DNA from: Bacteroidota bacterium
GTDB lineage: Bacteria > Bacteroidota > Bacteroidia > JACCXN01
DNA: 64,000 bases
Direction of reading: 5' to 3'
Assembly: GCA_013696965.1 (NCBI GenBank)
Contig: JACCXN010000042.1
Coordinates: forward strand, 1 to 64,000
Below the pieces are notes generated by a model. The model was given only the letters and a program-made list of their open reading frames with translations. It was not told where the DNA came from and made no database searches. A program made the translations under genes and the position numbers. How positions within the stretch are numbered: the first letter of the stretch is position 1; each line of letters opens with the position of its first letter. This document shows, one piece after another, positions 31,601 to 40,446 of the stretch.

Positions 31601-34600
31601 TGCCCTCCTGATGGATTTACATTTGCAAGTCCATTACACGAGCCATTACAATTTATGTTTGTACTTAGGGGGTTAGGATTTATCATAGTAGCCGCCCCAA
31701 CATTTATTGTAAGGTTAACAGAACAACCATTAATATCTGTAATAGAAACAGGATAATTACCAGGACAAAGATTTGACCTGAAAGGATTTGTGGAACCATT
31801 GGACCATAAAAATGTATAGGGCCCGCCATTACCGCCCGAAGGACTTAAAAAAACAGATCCGTTGCAAAATCCATTACAGCTAACATTGGTTACAATTGGA
31901 TTACCCACAATTTGATTGGGCTGGTTTACAGTATCAGAAACACTGGTTACACAAAGGTTTGCATCTGTAACAGTAACAAATTGAACTCCAGCACACAAAT
32001 TACTCACCAGTTCAGTGGTTGGCCCTGAAAACCAGCTATAGGTATAAGGTGCTAAACCACTATTAGCAACCACAGAGGCTGTACCATCACAAACACCATT
32101 GCAACTGGCTGGCGTTGTGGAAGAGGTAATTTGTGGACCAGAAACAGAATTAACAATTATAAAGAAAGTATCAATACAAGAAACATTGTCTGTAATTTGA
32201 ACCCAATAAACAGCAGCAGCAAGGTTTGTAGCAGGATTTCCTGTTTGGCCATTACTCCATAAATAGGAATAGGAAGGAGTTCCTCCAGAAGTATTTAATA
32301 AAATTTCCCCATCCGTATTTCCACATGTTGCATTGGTAATGTTTGGTGCTGGATCTATTAACATAGGGGCATCAATAAAAACACTATCAACAATCGAACA
32401 AGCATTTTGATCTGTAATTGTAACCACCTGGTAACCTGAGCATAAATTGTTAGCTGATGCTGTAGCTTGAATGGGAGTGCTATTCCATTCATAAGCTAAA
32501 GTTCCACTTCCTCCGGCTGCATTTGCAAAAGCACTACCATTACAGGTTGAGCCACAAATGGCATCTACAACATTGGAAAAATTTAATGTAAGTACTGGAG
32601 GATTAATGAAAACAGTATCAGCAGAATGTGAACATCCATTGGCATCTGTAACTGTAACTGTAACCGGTCCAGCGCAAATACCGGTAGCTGTTTGAGTTGT
32701 TTGAACAATTGGAGTATTCCAACTATAAGTATAAGGATTTAAACCCCCAAAACCAGTTGCAGTAGCCTGAGCATCACATGCACCAAAACAACTTATACCT
32801 GTACCGGTACTGTTAATGGTAATATTTACCAATGGGCTAATCTGTACCTGCAATACTATAGAACATCCTTTTGAGTCAGTAACCGTTACAGAATGAGTAC
32901 CAACACACAAGAAAATGGCAGTTGGTGTAGTTTGAGGAATTGGAGTATTCCAAAGATAACTATAGGGAGCAGTTCCTCCTCCAACGCTAACAGTAGCTTG
33001 TCCGTCACAAACTGTATTACAACTTGCTGAGGCATTAGTTACACTGGCATTTAGTACCAATGGCTGGGTAATGGTAACGTTTGTTGAATCTAAACATCCA
33101 TTCGCATCTGAAATAATAACAGTGTAAAGTCCCGGACAAAGATTGGATATTGATTGGGTAAATTGAGGAGGATTTGTATTCCAGGAATAAGAATATGCTC
33201 CAGAACCTCCAGTTGCATTAGCTGTAGCAGTTCCATCACATATTCCAAAACAATTTACATTGGTGAAAGTTGCTGAAGCTTGCATTATTACAGGCTCTGA
33301 AATATTTTCAGTATGCATGTAAACACATCCCAGATTATCTGTAATGGTTGCTGTGTATGAACCCATACAAAGATTAATGGCTTGGTTTCCGGATTGAACC
33401 GGATTAGTATTCCAGCTAACATTGTATGGGGGTGTAGCTCCTGAAAGTGATAATGTTATTGAGCCAGTGCAGTTTCCAAAACAATCAACCTGCACTAAGG
33501 CAGCTGTTGAATTGAATACTGGAGGTTGCGTTAAAGTTACTGTTTGTTGCTGAAAACATCCAAATACATCTGTTACAGTAACAGTATAAGCAACACCAGC
33601 ACAAAGGTTTATTGCAGTTTGTCCAATCTGGTTTGGAATCATATTCCATAAAAAACTATAGGGACCAGTACCACCACTTGGATTTGCTGTAGCAGTTCCA
33701 TTGCATAAACCGAAACAAGTAATGTTGTTTACAGTAACATTTGGAACAATTGTAGTTGGGTTTATTACTTCTGCCGAGGCACTAGCAGTACAACCATTGT
33801 TATCAGAAACAATAACGCTGTAAGTATTAATACATAAGCTACTGGCAGTTTGTGTTGTTTGAGAGTTACTCCAATTGTAAAAATAAGTTCCTGTCCCCCC
33901 GCTAACATTTGCTGTTAACTGACCATCGCAAACTCCTGAACAACTAACATCATCATCATTTACAAAAACTGTAAGCAAAGCTGGTTCATTTACAAAAACA
34001 GTATCAAAGACCTGACAATTGTTTTGATCGGTAACAATAACTGAAAATTGCCCTTCACATAATGCTGTTATTGGGCTGCCAGAAACAGCATTAGACCAAA
34101 TTGAGGTATAGCCTGGGGTTCCACCGGAAATATTAACATTTGCTGTACCATCACATGAACCAAAACAGCTAATATCAGTAGAACTGGCATTGGCGATTAA
34201 AATACTAGGCTCAATTATGTCAATACTTCCACTAACAGTACAACCTTGAGCATCCGTAACTGAAAGAGAATATGTATCAGGACAAAGATTATTTATTGAG
34301 GAGTTCAGGCCAGTAGTATTTGAGAGAACGATATTGGAACTGTTAGTCCAAACCATGTTAAAAGGACCGGTACCACCCGTTGGCGTACCGGAAGCGGAAC
34401 CATCACAATTGCCATTGCAAATCACATTGGTTCCATTAATAGACAACAATAGGGGAGCCGGCTCGGTAATAACGAAAACAACTGTATCATTACATGCATT
34501 ATTATCGCTCACAATAACAGTATAAGTCCCAGGGCAAAGGCTAGTTAAAGCGGATCCTGAAAAAACACCAGGAACGGTTGCAGTCCAGGCAAAATTATAG

Positions 34601-36174
34601 GGGCTTGTTCCACCAATTGGACTCACCGATGCTTCTCCATCACAAGCACCACCACAAGTTACATTTGAAGATAAAGGATTTAGAACAAGAGGATCAGGCT
34701 CTGTAATTGTTATACTTTGAATTCCTACACATAATGAATCATCTGTAACAGTAACCGTATAAGAACCAGGGCAAAGATTTGAAATTCCAGGAGTAGTTTG
34801 TGAACCTCCCCATAAATAATCATAACCTCCAGGGGAAGCTGTTGCTGGTTGTCCATTAATAGTTCCGGTTCCACCTAATGGGTTTGCTAATGCCTGACCA
34901 TTGCAAAACCCAAAACAAGAGATATTTGTGGGTGTAATATTTGGAGTTAAAAGTTGTGGTTGTACAAGGCTTGTAGGAAATGTTTTGGAACAACCATTGA
35001 AATCGGTAACAGTAACGGATGTAGATGGTGTTACACATAATGCGGTATCTAATTTCTGGGTTTGTCCATCTAGCCATAAGTATGTATAAGGAGCGGTTCC
35101 AGCCCCCGATAAGGGCGTTACATTAATCCAGCCATTACAATAACCAAAACAGGTAGGAACTTTTTTAGCGAAGTTAACAGCAAGAGGATTTGGAGCATTA
35201 ACAGTTATAAATGCAGGAAATTGACTCATATCACATGAATCAGTAATCAAAACAAGGTAATTACCCGGCCCAATATTAGTTAATGGGTTGCCATATGCAA
35301 TGCCTGCGCCTAAAGTGCCTCCAGTCCATTCAAAACCAAGATTTCCGCATGCCCCATACACATTTGTTATGTTAATTGATCCATTTGTAGCAGGACCTTC
35401 CGAAGAGTTATTACAGCTTGGAGAAATAATTGTATACTTAATGCTATCTACTTGAAGTAAAGAGTTTGCACCGTTGTTGTGGGTTTGATTTTTTTGGGTG
35501 TAAATAAAGTCTGGGGGAAACTTTACGTTAACAGATTTTGCATTAAACCCTATGGGAATTTGTTCGAGTATAATTTTTGATTTACCAAAATCAACATTTG
35601 CCTTTTTTCCCTTGATTTGTACTGTTTTAGCCTTTATAAAATTATTGTTTGAGCTAAAATAACCTGTTTCAAAGTAAATAGATTTTTGATTGAAAAAATT
35701 ACCCTCAAGTTTCCATTCACCCTTTTTACCAATAAAAAAAACATTTGAATTAAGTAATATATCCTTTGTATTTATTGTATTTCCTTTGGATTCTGACTTA
35801 AAGAAAATATCCCCGGAAAATAAAAAATTAACTTCTTGATTTAATTCAAATGATCCATGAATATTTAAATTGGATTGGCCTTCAAAAAAAGGATAAGGAG
35901 TCCCTTGTTTCCAGGAAAAATTTTTACAAACAGAAGTTGCAGATACAAATACATGCTGATTAGAAACTGTAAAAGAATTTTCATCAAATATTACGTTATC
36001 ATTCTCAGTAGGAATTGACATTCCCCCTTTTCCGCCTGATTTTGATGACCAATGTTGGGAATTATCCCAATTTCCAGATCCTTCTACCCAAAATCGATCT
36101 GCAGCTGTTGCATTATTTGTAAAAAGTAATACTAAATTTGATAGGATTATTAGGGCTAGTAGCTGTTTTTTCAA
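25696..36174 (-). CDS. Giant SprB-like adhesin with T9SS type B sorting domain
   Basis: A 3492-residue secreted protein. A signal peptide (to about residue 25, NNATAA) leads into an N-terminal domain (about 26-245) opening DRFWVEGSGNWDN, common in large Bacteroidota surface proteins. Then about 38 SprB repeats of ~77 residues run from residue ~330 to ~3240, each with a C-x-G-x-C-(D/N)-G start and a VTVTDANGC-like end. The paired cysteines probably form disulfides. Two Ig-like segments follow, then a CHU_C/gliding-motility C-terminal domain (ITPNGDGLNDTW...VEVYNRWGEM), the type B signal. SprB carries gliding motility in Flavobacterium; this protein is a candidate gliding or attachment adhesin. 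Gliding itself is not shown. Confidence 0.93.
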   Translation of the reverse strand: MKKQLLALIILSNLVLLFTNNATAADRFWVEGSGNWDNSQHWSSKSGGKGGMSIPTENDNVIFDENSFTVSNQHVFVSATSVCKNFSWKQGTPYPFFEGQSNLNIHGSFELNQEVNFLFSGDIFFKSESKGNTINTKDILLNSNVFFIGKKGEWKLEGNFFNQKSIYFETGYFSSNNNFIKAKTVQIKGKKANVDFGKSKIILEQIPIGFNAKSVNVKFPPDFIYTQKNQTHNNGANSLLQVDSIKYTIISPSCNNSSEGPATNGSINITNVYGACGNLGFEWTGGTLGAGIAYGNPLTNIGPGNYLVLITDSCDMSQFPAFITVNAPNPLAVNFAKKVPTCFGYCNGWINVTPLSGAGTAPYTYLWLDGQTQKLDTALCVTPSTSVTVTDFNGCSKTFPTSLVQPQLLTPNITPTNISCFGFCNGQALANPLGGTGTINGQPATASPGGYDYLWGGSQTTPGISNLCPGSYTVTVTDDSLCVGIQSITITEPDPLVLNPLSSNVTCGGACDGEASVSPIGGTSPYNFAWTATVPGVFSGSALTSLCPGTYTVIVSDNNACNDTVVFVITEPAPLLLSINGTNVICNGNCDGSASGTPTGGTGPFNMVWTNSSNIVLSNTTGLNSSINNLCPDTYSLSVTDAQGCTVSGSIDIIEPSILIANASSTDISCFGSCDGTANVNISGGTPGYTSIWSNAVSGSPITALCEGQFSVIVTDQNNCQVFDTVFVNEPALLTVFVNDDDVSCSGVCDGQLTANVSGGTGTYFYNWSNSQTTQTASSLCINTYSVIVSDNNGCTASASAEVINPTTIVPNVTVNNITCFGLCNGTATANPSGGTGPYSFLWNMIPNQIGQTAINLCAGVAYTVTVTDVFGCFQQQTVTLTQPPVFNSTAALVQVDCFGNCTGSITLSLSGATPPYNVSWNTNPVQSGNQAINLCMGSYTATITDNLGCVYMHTENISEPVIMQASATFTNVNCFGICDGTATANATGGSGAYSYSWNTNPPQFTQSISNLCPGLYTVIISDANGCLDSTNVTITQPLVLNASVTNASASCNTVCDGQATVSVGGGTAPYSYLWNTPIPQTTPTAIFLCVGTHSVTVTDSKGCSIVLQVQISPLVNITINSTGTGISCFGACDAQATATGFGGLNPYTYSWNTPIVQTTQTATGICAGPVTVTVTDANGCSHSADTVFINPPVLTLNFSNVVDAICGSTCNGSAFANAAGGSGTLAYEWNSTPIQATASANNLCSGYQVVTITDQNACSIVDSVFIDAPMLIDPAPNITNATCGNTDGEILLNTSGGTPSYSYLWSNGQTGNPATNLAAAVYWVQITDNVSCIDTFFIIVNSVSGPQITSSTTPASCNGVCDGTASVVANSGLAPYTYSWFSGPTTELVSNLCAGVQFVTVTDANLCVTSVSDTVNQPNQIVGNPIVTNVSCNGFCNGSVFLSPSGGNGGPYTFLWSNGSTNPFRSNLCPGNYPVSITDINGCSVNLTINVGAATMINPNPLSTNINCNGSCNGLANVNPSGGQAPYSFSWFPTGPNGPSNTGLCPGSYQVTITDANGCNVNQIFTITEPAGLAGNISKTDLNCFENCNGTASVTATGGSGIYTYFWLSTGQTTSSIANLCKGNYSVSICDSLSPGCCITLNINITEPDLLTLNATGTDLLCNSVCSGTLNAVASGGTGPYNYSWLPLGLSGSAQSGICAGNYTVTVSDANGCASNASVVIAQPSAILLNQSSTNASCFGICDGTASVSPIGGTGSYTYLWTPDGQSTSSIAGLCSDSYNVQVTDINGCVATQSFNITEPLEITATSTSNIATCGICDGSATVFPVGGVGGPFTFLWDDPAQQTTATATNLCAGLYNVTITDASLCSILFSVAVSNNGGPLTSHVFTDALCFGACNGTATVTASGPNNPFSYNWTPGSNTSPSAINLCAGIHFVQVADTLGCITFETITIGEPEPVQGNPIINNVSCQGVCDGAILLNTSGGNGSYNYTWSGGLSNSASQSGLCIGTYTVQIEDGNNCIGNESILIQVPGPLQVSGTNTNVSCNGYMNGTATVNITGGTSPYSVTWSTGPVVITSGIATVSGLAPGTYSAQVVDANGCNGAFSYTITEPSIITVNSTITQITCNGSCNGSISIVNSGGTGPYTINWSTGFSGNTLSNLCPGLYNVTVTDASGCSRVSSFNITQPNILTASAGGSNVSCYGACNGTGLITPTGGTAPYFYLWSPGGYTSENPSGLCAGNYSIIVTDANGCNYNTALTLTQPAAITDNFTVTSPPCNICNGEATVSPLGGSGAPYDISWSNSDIGNTAVNLCAGLYTVNITDNSGCMQNFTVPVSNENGPVVIATSNNASCNTNCDGSSTLSVSGGTPGYTYSWTSNPSTSENAIGLCAGTYYATVTDIVGCITINTVIISESTIIQANASSISADCGVCDGSAGVNPIGGVGPYSYIWSNNETSSSIAGLCAGLYSVLITDANGCSITENIAVTNSNGPTGASQTTTNVSCYGSLDGGVTIFPSGGTTPYYYSWTPGGYTSNTISNASAGVYNVQVMDANSCIMNVTVTINGPSEIIANPSFIEPDCGDTNGEITLTPTGGAAPYTYLWAIGGQSTPTITGLGAALYPVTITDAMSCSKNDTIALSNTNGPVLVISSSNTTCNGSCNGSASVAVSNGSGDYSIVWSNGIASNSISSLCPGNYIVTVTDNVLGCISFATATITQPASIIFGFSSTTGVSCESGCDGTAVVFPTGGILPYSYSWNFGSQITQTATGLCVGSNIVSVTDANGCTAGQTVVINTKPPILITASTTNANCGECDGSAVIDVSGGTGPYTYLWSNNNTTITSIDLCSGVYSVQVTDAIGCSESINVNISDNGGPTGENSNVTDVSCFGLSDGSAVVNPVGGVSPYSYLWIPGAQTTNTISAASAGNYSLEITDANGCKRVASVDILQPSQISVNSFITNSSCTVCNGSINLIVSGGAGGYTYNWTSGGQTTSSLTGLCAGLYNVIISDANGCSESLNIAVSNTNGPTASITSTAVNCFGVCDGSATVLASGGSGTYNYLWTPGAFNASTAINLCAGTYFVEVQDAVSGCITFMSTSLTNPNQLSLSSPNVINVSCGGICDGQATIIASGGVLPYSYNWGSGSNTNLCAGSYPVTVTDFNGCTASQNLTINEPVPIVINLTTIIDPTCSNVNNGSINVTITGGSTPYIFEWGGSSNSTLEDINDLFEGSYSLSVTDQMGCKKDTLIMLNPLLQVSALALSDTTYCVGRGPVFLTGRGGSTFTWYTLPDRIQVSKDSIFQVNPSAGVHQYLLAAEVGQCVAFDTVTVTVNASPEVNAGLDASIIAGTSLTIGGSPTSSPGNTYLWSPSESLDNALIANPSVTPANSAIYHITVTDQNGCVSNDSVLVSVIPKIIVTNGITPNGDGLNDTWIIDNIQFFPESIVEVYNRWGEMLFRSNPGYTNPWNGTYNGGGVPVGTYYYVINLHDDRFEPLTGPITIMR
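26452..35187 (-). repeat. About 38 SprB-type repeats (~230 bp each)
   Basis: I counted the signature C-x-G-x-C-(D/N)-G or its shortened forms (for example CGICDG, CNICNG) 38 times between residues ~330 and ~3240, plus a divergent unit just before. The mean period is about 77 residues. The units are diverged at the DNA level rather than identical. Confidence 0.85.
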
Positions 36175-36416
36175 ATTAAAAAAGAATTAAACTTTTATCA
36201 ATGCGATTTTACGAAAACTTTCTTTGTTTTGTTTCCAATACACTCTGTTTTTTAATAATAGAAAGAGTCCTTTTAAAACTATTCTAGAACAAAACTGTCA
36301 ACGAAGATAATAATTTGTGCGTAAAGTACTTATAGAAAAAACATTTTTTTCATTTGAAGAATGCTATTCAGTATGTTTTTTATTAAAACAAATGCAGTTA
36401 TTATTAAAAAGACATG

Positions 36417-38810
36417 TTACTTTTTCTTGATTTTGCCTTCAAAAGGAATCACTACTGTTATCCTGAAATTTCTTCCTGGTTCAGGAATATTTAAAATTCT
36501 GTACCGGCTGAGGTGATTAAAATATTTTTTATTGGACAAGTTGTTTACCGAGAAAATGAATTGAATTTTCTGCTTCTTAAAATCAATAGATGTTCCCATT
36601 GAACCGTTTAACAAAACATATCCTGGAGTTTTCAACTCATTGCGTGCAGTTTGATTTTGTGCAGCAAAGGCTTTTGCATTTATATTAAAAAAAGTGTTTC
36701 TGAACTTGGAATTAATTGTTTCTAATTCATATTCCCCCTCTATTTCAACTGAAAATGGAGGTGTAAACGGAAGTGGAAAGTGTAATAAAATATCGTGAGC
36801 CATTACATATTCTCCTGTTAGCCCCAAATGCATTGCTTTATTTAAATGATAATCGGCTTTAAACTCTCCTCCTGTTGTAATTGCTTTTGTTTGTCTAAAA
36901 ACATAAGTTTGTCCCCCTTCTGGTAAAGTTGAAAATCTACCGCTAGGTGTTAAAAAAATATAATTATCAAAATAATAGAAAAACGGAGTTAGGGCAAAAA
37001 AGAAGTCCCCTTTATGGTGGCTTAAACCTAGATCCAGTTGATATCCTCTTTCAGAACCTAAAGATGAATCTCCCATTTCATGTCTGAAAGCTCCGTGGTG
37101 GATGCCATTTGAGGCAAGTTCATTGGTAGTTGGAGATCTGAAACTACTTCCAACATTTAATTTGAAATTCCAGAATTCAGTAAGATTATAGGAAAGTCCT
37201 ATTCCTCCTGAAAAATTACCGAAATTTCTGTTAATATTACTGTTTCTTCTTACATAGCTCCTAATCGATACTGAGTCTTCATAAACAGGTTCCAAATATT
37301 CATAAATTTGAAGTACTGTTTGATCATACCTTAATCCTGCATTAAAAAACAGATCTTTATTCATTCTAAATTTTTGAAATACAAAACCTGCAATGTTTTT
37401 GGAGGTGTAATCAGGAATCAAAAACTGAAAACCTCCTCTATTGTTTTGTTGGAAATTTCCTGAAAGGCCGAAAACAAAATTTGATTTTTCTGATTTTTCC
37501 ACCTGGTACCTTACGTTCGCTGTATATGTTTGAAGCAATAAATCAAGTTCTACATCACCATTTGGAGTTGGTCCTTTTCCATGTGCAAAAGGAACAGATA
37601 ATTCTTGCCTATGATTCTGTTGGTAACCCATATCAATAGTCAACCAATTTTTAAAAACAAGCAAATTAGAGTTGGAGATAACTTTAAAATGCTTTGTCTT
37701 CTGGGCAGGAAGTTCAATATTCCTATAGTCTCCATCGTGTGCAAGTTTGAATGCTCTTGGTGTTCCATGAGCTCCGGGAAATAATCCTGCATGTTGGTCA
37801 AACGCTGAAAAAGTAACGGTTGAATGACCCCAGTTGCGCTGAAGACCAATTGTGGATGAAAAATTATTTTCCACTCCAGCTGTATTTTTTAAACGTTTGC
37901 CCTCTATAGGCAATAAAAAATTGTTATAAACAAAAGAATCAGCAGGTATTTTGTAATCAGCATAGTTTTGATGAGTCAACCTAAATCTGAAAATATTGCC
38001 TTTTCTATTGCCTTCAACCATTGCAGAAGTTCCAATTAAATCATTATTCGAAGCCCCTTTTAAAAGTAGGGATGAAGTAAAAGTGTTTTCATGAGGCACA
38101 ATAGCAGGCCTGATGTTTATTACTCCACCCATTGCATCTGAACCATAAATGAGAGATGCTGGTCCTTTTAAAATCTCAACCCTATCAATGTTATGCTGGT
38201 CTATTTCAAGTCCATGATCTGCACCCCATTGCTGGCCTTCCTGTTTTATTCCATTTTCAGCAACAGCTACCCTGTTAAAAGCCATACCCCTTATAACAGG
38301 CTTGGATATTCCTGTTCCAAGGTTTATGGAATTAATTCCCGGTATTTTTTCAAGCGTTTGGGCAAAACTTGTACCTGCATTTTTTTGAATAAATTCCCTG
38401 TTAATTACCTCAACAGACATCGAGCGTTCCTGGTCATCTATGTTTAATGTACTTTCTTCAATTACAAATGCTTTTAGTTCAAGGGATGTGGATTTTAAAA
38501 TTATATCGATATTTTCATTACCAGAAATTTTAAAGGTCCAAACTGCAGTTTCATATCCAGTATAATATACATGCATATGATAGGAGCCCGGTTTTATTTT
38601 TAAAAATTGGTAATTTCCACTAATGTCCGTAGTGGTACCAATATTTAATTCATGGATAAATACAGTAGCTCCGGGCAACAAAACATTTTCAGTATTTCTT
38701 ATTGTCCCCTTTAAGGAATAAAAAGCCTGGGCTGAAAGTGCAAAAGGGGCCACATAAAAAAACGACAACAAAATTAACCTGTATATTGAGCAGGAAAGGT
38801 CTTTTTTCAA
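36417..38810 (-). CDS. TonB-dependent receptor, possibly for metal uptake
   Basis: 797 residues. A signal peptide (to about 27, ALSAQA) is followed by a carboxypeptidase-like domain and a plug with the segments GISKPVIRGM, NGIKQEGQQWGADHGLEIDQ and VEILKGPASLIYGSDAMGGVINI. The plug resembles receptors of the ZnuD-like metal or small-ligand type. The barrel is complete, ending in a strand plus KIKKK. It lies 67 bp after a small His/Cys-rich exported protein sharing a promoter, which supports a metal-linked role. Ligand identity is inference. Confidence 0.88.
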   Translation of the reverse strand: MKKDLSCSIYRLILLSFFYVAPFALSAQAFYSLKGTIRNTENVLLPGATVFIHELNIGTTTDISGNYQFLKIKPGSYHMHVYYTGYETAVWTFKISGNENIDIILKSTSLELKAFVIEESTLNIDDQERSMSVEVINREFIQKNAGTSFAQTLEKIPGINSINLGTGISKPVIRGMAFNRVAVAENGIKQEGQQWGADHGLEIDQHNIDRVEILKGPASLIYGSDAMGGVINIRPAIVPHENTFTSSLLLKGASNNDLIGTSAMVEGNRKGNIFRFRLTHQNYADYKIPADSFVYNNFLLPIEGKRLKNTAGVENNFSSTIGLQRNWGHSTVTFSAFDQHAGLFPGAHGTPRAFKLAHDGDYRNIELPAQKTKHFKVISNSNLLVFKNWLTIDMGYQQNHRQELSVPFAHGKGPTPNGDVELDLLLQTYTANVRYQVEKSEKSNFVFGLSGNFQQNNRGGFQFLIPDYTSKNIAGFVFQKFRMNKDLFFNAGLRYDQTVLQIYEYLEPVYEDSVSIRSYVRRNSNINRNFGNFSGGIGLSYNLTEFWNFKLNVGSSFRSPTTNELASNGIHHGAFRHEMGDSSLGSERGYQLDLGLSHHKGDFFFALTPFFYYFDNYIFLTPSGRFSTLPEGGQTYVFRQTKAITTGGEFKADYHLNKAMHLGLTGEYVMAHDILLHFPLPFTPPFSVEIEGEYELETINSKFRNTFFNINAKAFAAQNQTARNELKTPGYVLLNGSMGTSIDFKKQKIQFIFSVNNLSNKKYFNHLSRYRILNIPEPGRNFRITVVIPFEGKIKKK

Positions 38811-38877
38811 AACTTCAAGTAAATGGAATTAAAAATACCATTGCCCTTTTTTTAAATGGGCAACAAAAACAAGAGGA

Positions 38878-39213
38878 TTACAAAAAAGAGTATGCAGGGG
38901 GAGCTCTTTCGGAAACAATACCGCAAAAGAAATTAAAAAAAATTGAAGTTGCTATTTGATTCTCTAAATGGAAAAAGGATGAATAAAAAGTAATAGGGAA
39001 AGATAAAAGGCCAAGTTCTTTAACAAAGTAGCTATCGCAAAAAAAGCAAAAATCTTCTTCAATTTCATGCAAATGATAGGTTCCGCTTGATTTTTTATGC
39101 TCTCCTGATTCACACACTGCTTGGTGATGATGCAATAAGTTTAAAGGTAAGTGAAGAAAAATCCACATACCTAATAAAAATAAAAATGTTGTTTTTACCG
39201 CTATTGCCTTCAT
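38878..39213 (-). CDS. Small exported His/Cys-rich protein
   Basis: 111 residues. An N-terminal hydrophobic helix (VKTTFLFLLGMWIFLHLPL) could be a signal peptide. It is followed by a metal-ligand-like region with HHH, several single His and a CFFC pair (about residues 28-62). Then comes a second hydrophobic stretch. I do not recognise the family with certainty; such proteins commonly precede TonB receptors in Bacteroidota. It heads a two-gene unit with the TonB receptor at 38810. The start is supported by a TAnnTTTG element with its G 11 bp upstream. Confidence 0.72.
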   Translation of the reverse strand: MKAIAVKTTFLFLLGMWIFLHLPLNLLHHHQAVCESGEHKKSSGTYHLHEIEEDFCFFCDSYFVKELGLLSFPITFYSSFFHLENQIATSIFFNFFCGIVSERAPPAYSFL

Positions 39214-39223
39214 TGTTATTTTA

Positions 39224-39231
39224 CAAAGGTA
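39224..39231 (-). promoter_or_regulatory. Promoter of the His/Cys protein and TonB receptor unit
   Basis: The minus strand reads TACCTTTG, an exact TAnnTTTG match, ending 11 bp before the ATG at 39213. The leader would be only a few nucleotides. Confidence 0.6.
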
Positions 39232-39322
39232 GCTTTTTCTAAATTAATACTAAATCAAAAATTATTTAGAAAATTCTAACCTTTTATTTTGCATTTCGTA
39301 CTAAGCAGTAATTAAAATAATT

Positions 39323-39499
39323 ATGAATAAAATAATCATCTGGTTGAAAATCGGGAAAGTATTTATTGACCAGGAATCTATAAGAGGTTTGAAACGCAAA
39401 GGCCCACAGACTCAAATCAGTTTATTTAGCAACCAGGTTTTAGTTGTTAATGCCTCCTATGACAAAATAATTGAAATGCTTCCTTCTGGCAGGTTTTAA
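39323..39499 (+). CDS. Small uncharacterised protein (58 residues)
   Basis: The frame opens MNKIIIWLKIGKVFIDQES and ends EMLPSGRF. It looks like a compact alpha/beta protein with no signal peptide or cysteines. It fills a gap between divergent and convergent genes, and its stop overlaps the 3' end of the PorP/SprF gene at 39496 by 4 bp. The ATG is preceded by AT-rich sequence only. Coding is plausible from residue composition; I do not recognise a family. Confidence 0.5.
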   Translation: MNKIIIWLKIGKVFIDQESIRGLKRKGPQTQISLFSNQVLVVNASYDKIIEMLPSGRF

Positions 39500-40446
39500 T
39501 GATAAGCAGGACAAAGGGTTCCATTTTGTTTTCCTTTCCTTCCGCATAAATACACTCCTATCATAATTTCATGGGTATTAGAACTTGCAGTTCTGATTTT
39601 TGAAGTTGTATAATCGAATGAATATCCCATATCAAGGAATGGAAGTAATTTCAGCCTTATTAATGCTGCTAAGGCATCCCTGTTTCGCAAGGAAAATCCT
39701 AATGAAAACACATTCTTGTAATCCCAAATTAAATTCAAATCAATTGCTGGAGGGGCCATAGGAATGAATTTTACCATGGTTGACGGAATCAGGGAATATT
39801 CCCGATTAATGATCAATTTGTGACCTGCAGAAAAAACATAATGTCTGGCAATCTTACTGTCATTCCCTATTTGGCCACCAGGGCCTTTTATCCTTTTATT
39901 GTATATTTGGCCTGCTGCCAATCCTGCATATGTATTTTTGCTATATAGCCATAAACCTGCAGTAAAATCAGGCAGGACTAAAATACTTTGAGACCCAGCA
40001 ACTGCATTATCTACAGGGTTAAATAATGTTACATTATTGTCAAAAACAAATTGTTGTAATCCTGCAAAGGCCCCGGCAGAAAGAGTATAGTAATTATTTA
40101 AGGGGATATGATAGGCGTATGCCGGATAAATATATGTTTTAGTAAATGGGCCTATTTGATCTTTTTCAAGATAAAAACCAACACCATGGTAGGGTTGAGA
40201 AGGCATTTTTTTCTTATTCTTTATCCTGGTTTGAAAACTAAAGTAACCTATTTTAGGAGCTCCCTCAAATCCAAGCCATTGTAACCTATACCCTGTTCTA
40301 ATATCAATACACTCCTTGCTTCCTGCTACTGCTGGGTTATGGCCAAATTGATTGAACATATATTGTGTGTATTGTCTTGTTTGCTGGGCATGTAAAAATT
40401 CTAAACCAAAAATAATTATAAAAATAAAAAATACAGTCTGTCTCAT
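39496..40446 (-). CDS. PorP/SprF family membrane protein (pair 2)
   Basis: 316 residues, signal peptide to about residue 20 (EFLHAQ) and the family core QTRQYTQYMFNQFGHNPAVAGSKE. The strand pattern and the terminal SNTHEIMIGVYL match PorP/SprF. The ATG overlaps the stop of the upstream type B cargo gene as TAATG (40444-40448), giving strong translational coupling. That makes it the dedicated partner of the 408-residue protein. Confidence 0.92.
   Translation of the reverse strand: MRQTVFFIFIIIFGLEFLHAQQTRQYTQYMFNQFGHNPAVAGSKECIDIRTGYRLQWLGFEGAPKIGYFSFQTRIKNKKKMPSQPYHGVGFYLEKDQIGPFTKTYIYPAYAYHIPLNNYYTLSAGAFAGLQQFVFDNNVTLFNPVDNAVAGSQSILVLPDFTAGLWLYSKNTYAGLAAGQIYNKRIKGPGGQIGNDSKIARHYVFSAGHKLIINREYSLIPSTMVKFIPMAPPAIDLNLIWDYKNVFSLGFSLRNRDALAALIRLKLLPFLDMGYSFDYTTSKIRTASSNTHEIMIGVYLCGRKGKQNGTLCPAYH

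Noticed and set aside
26452-35187. Repeats in the SprB-like gene as a mobile or CRISPR-like array
   Set aside because: They are diverged protein-coding repeats in one frame with a clear domain signature.
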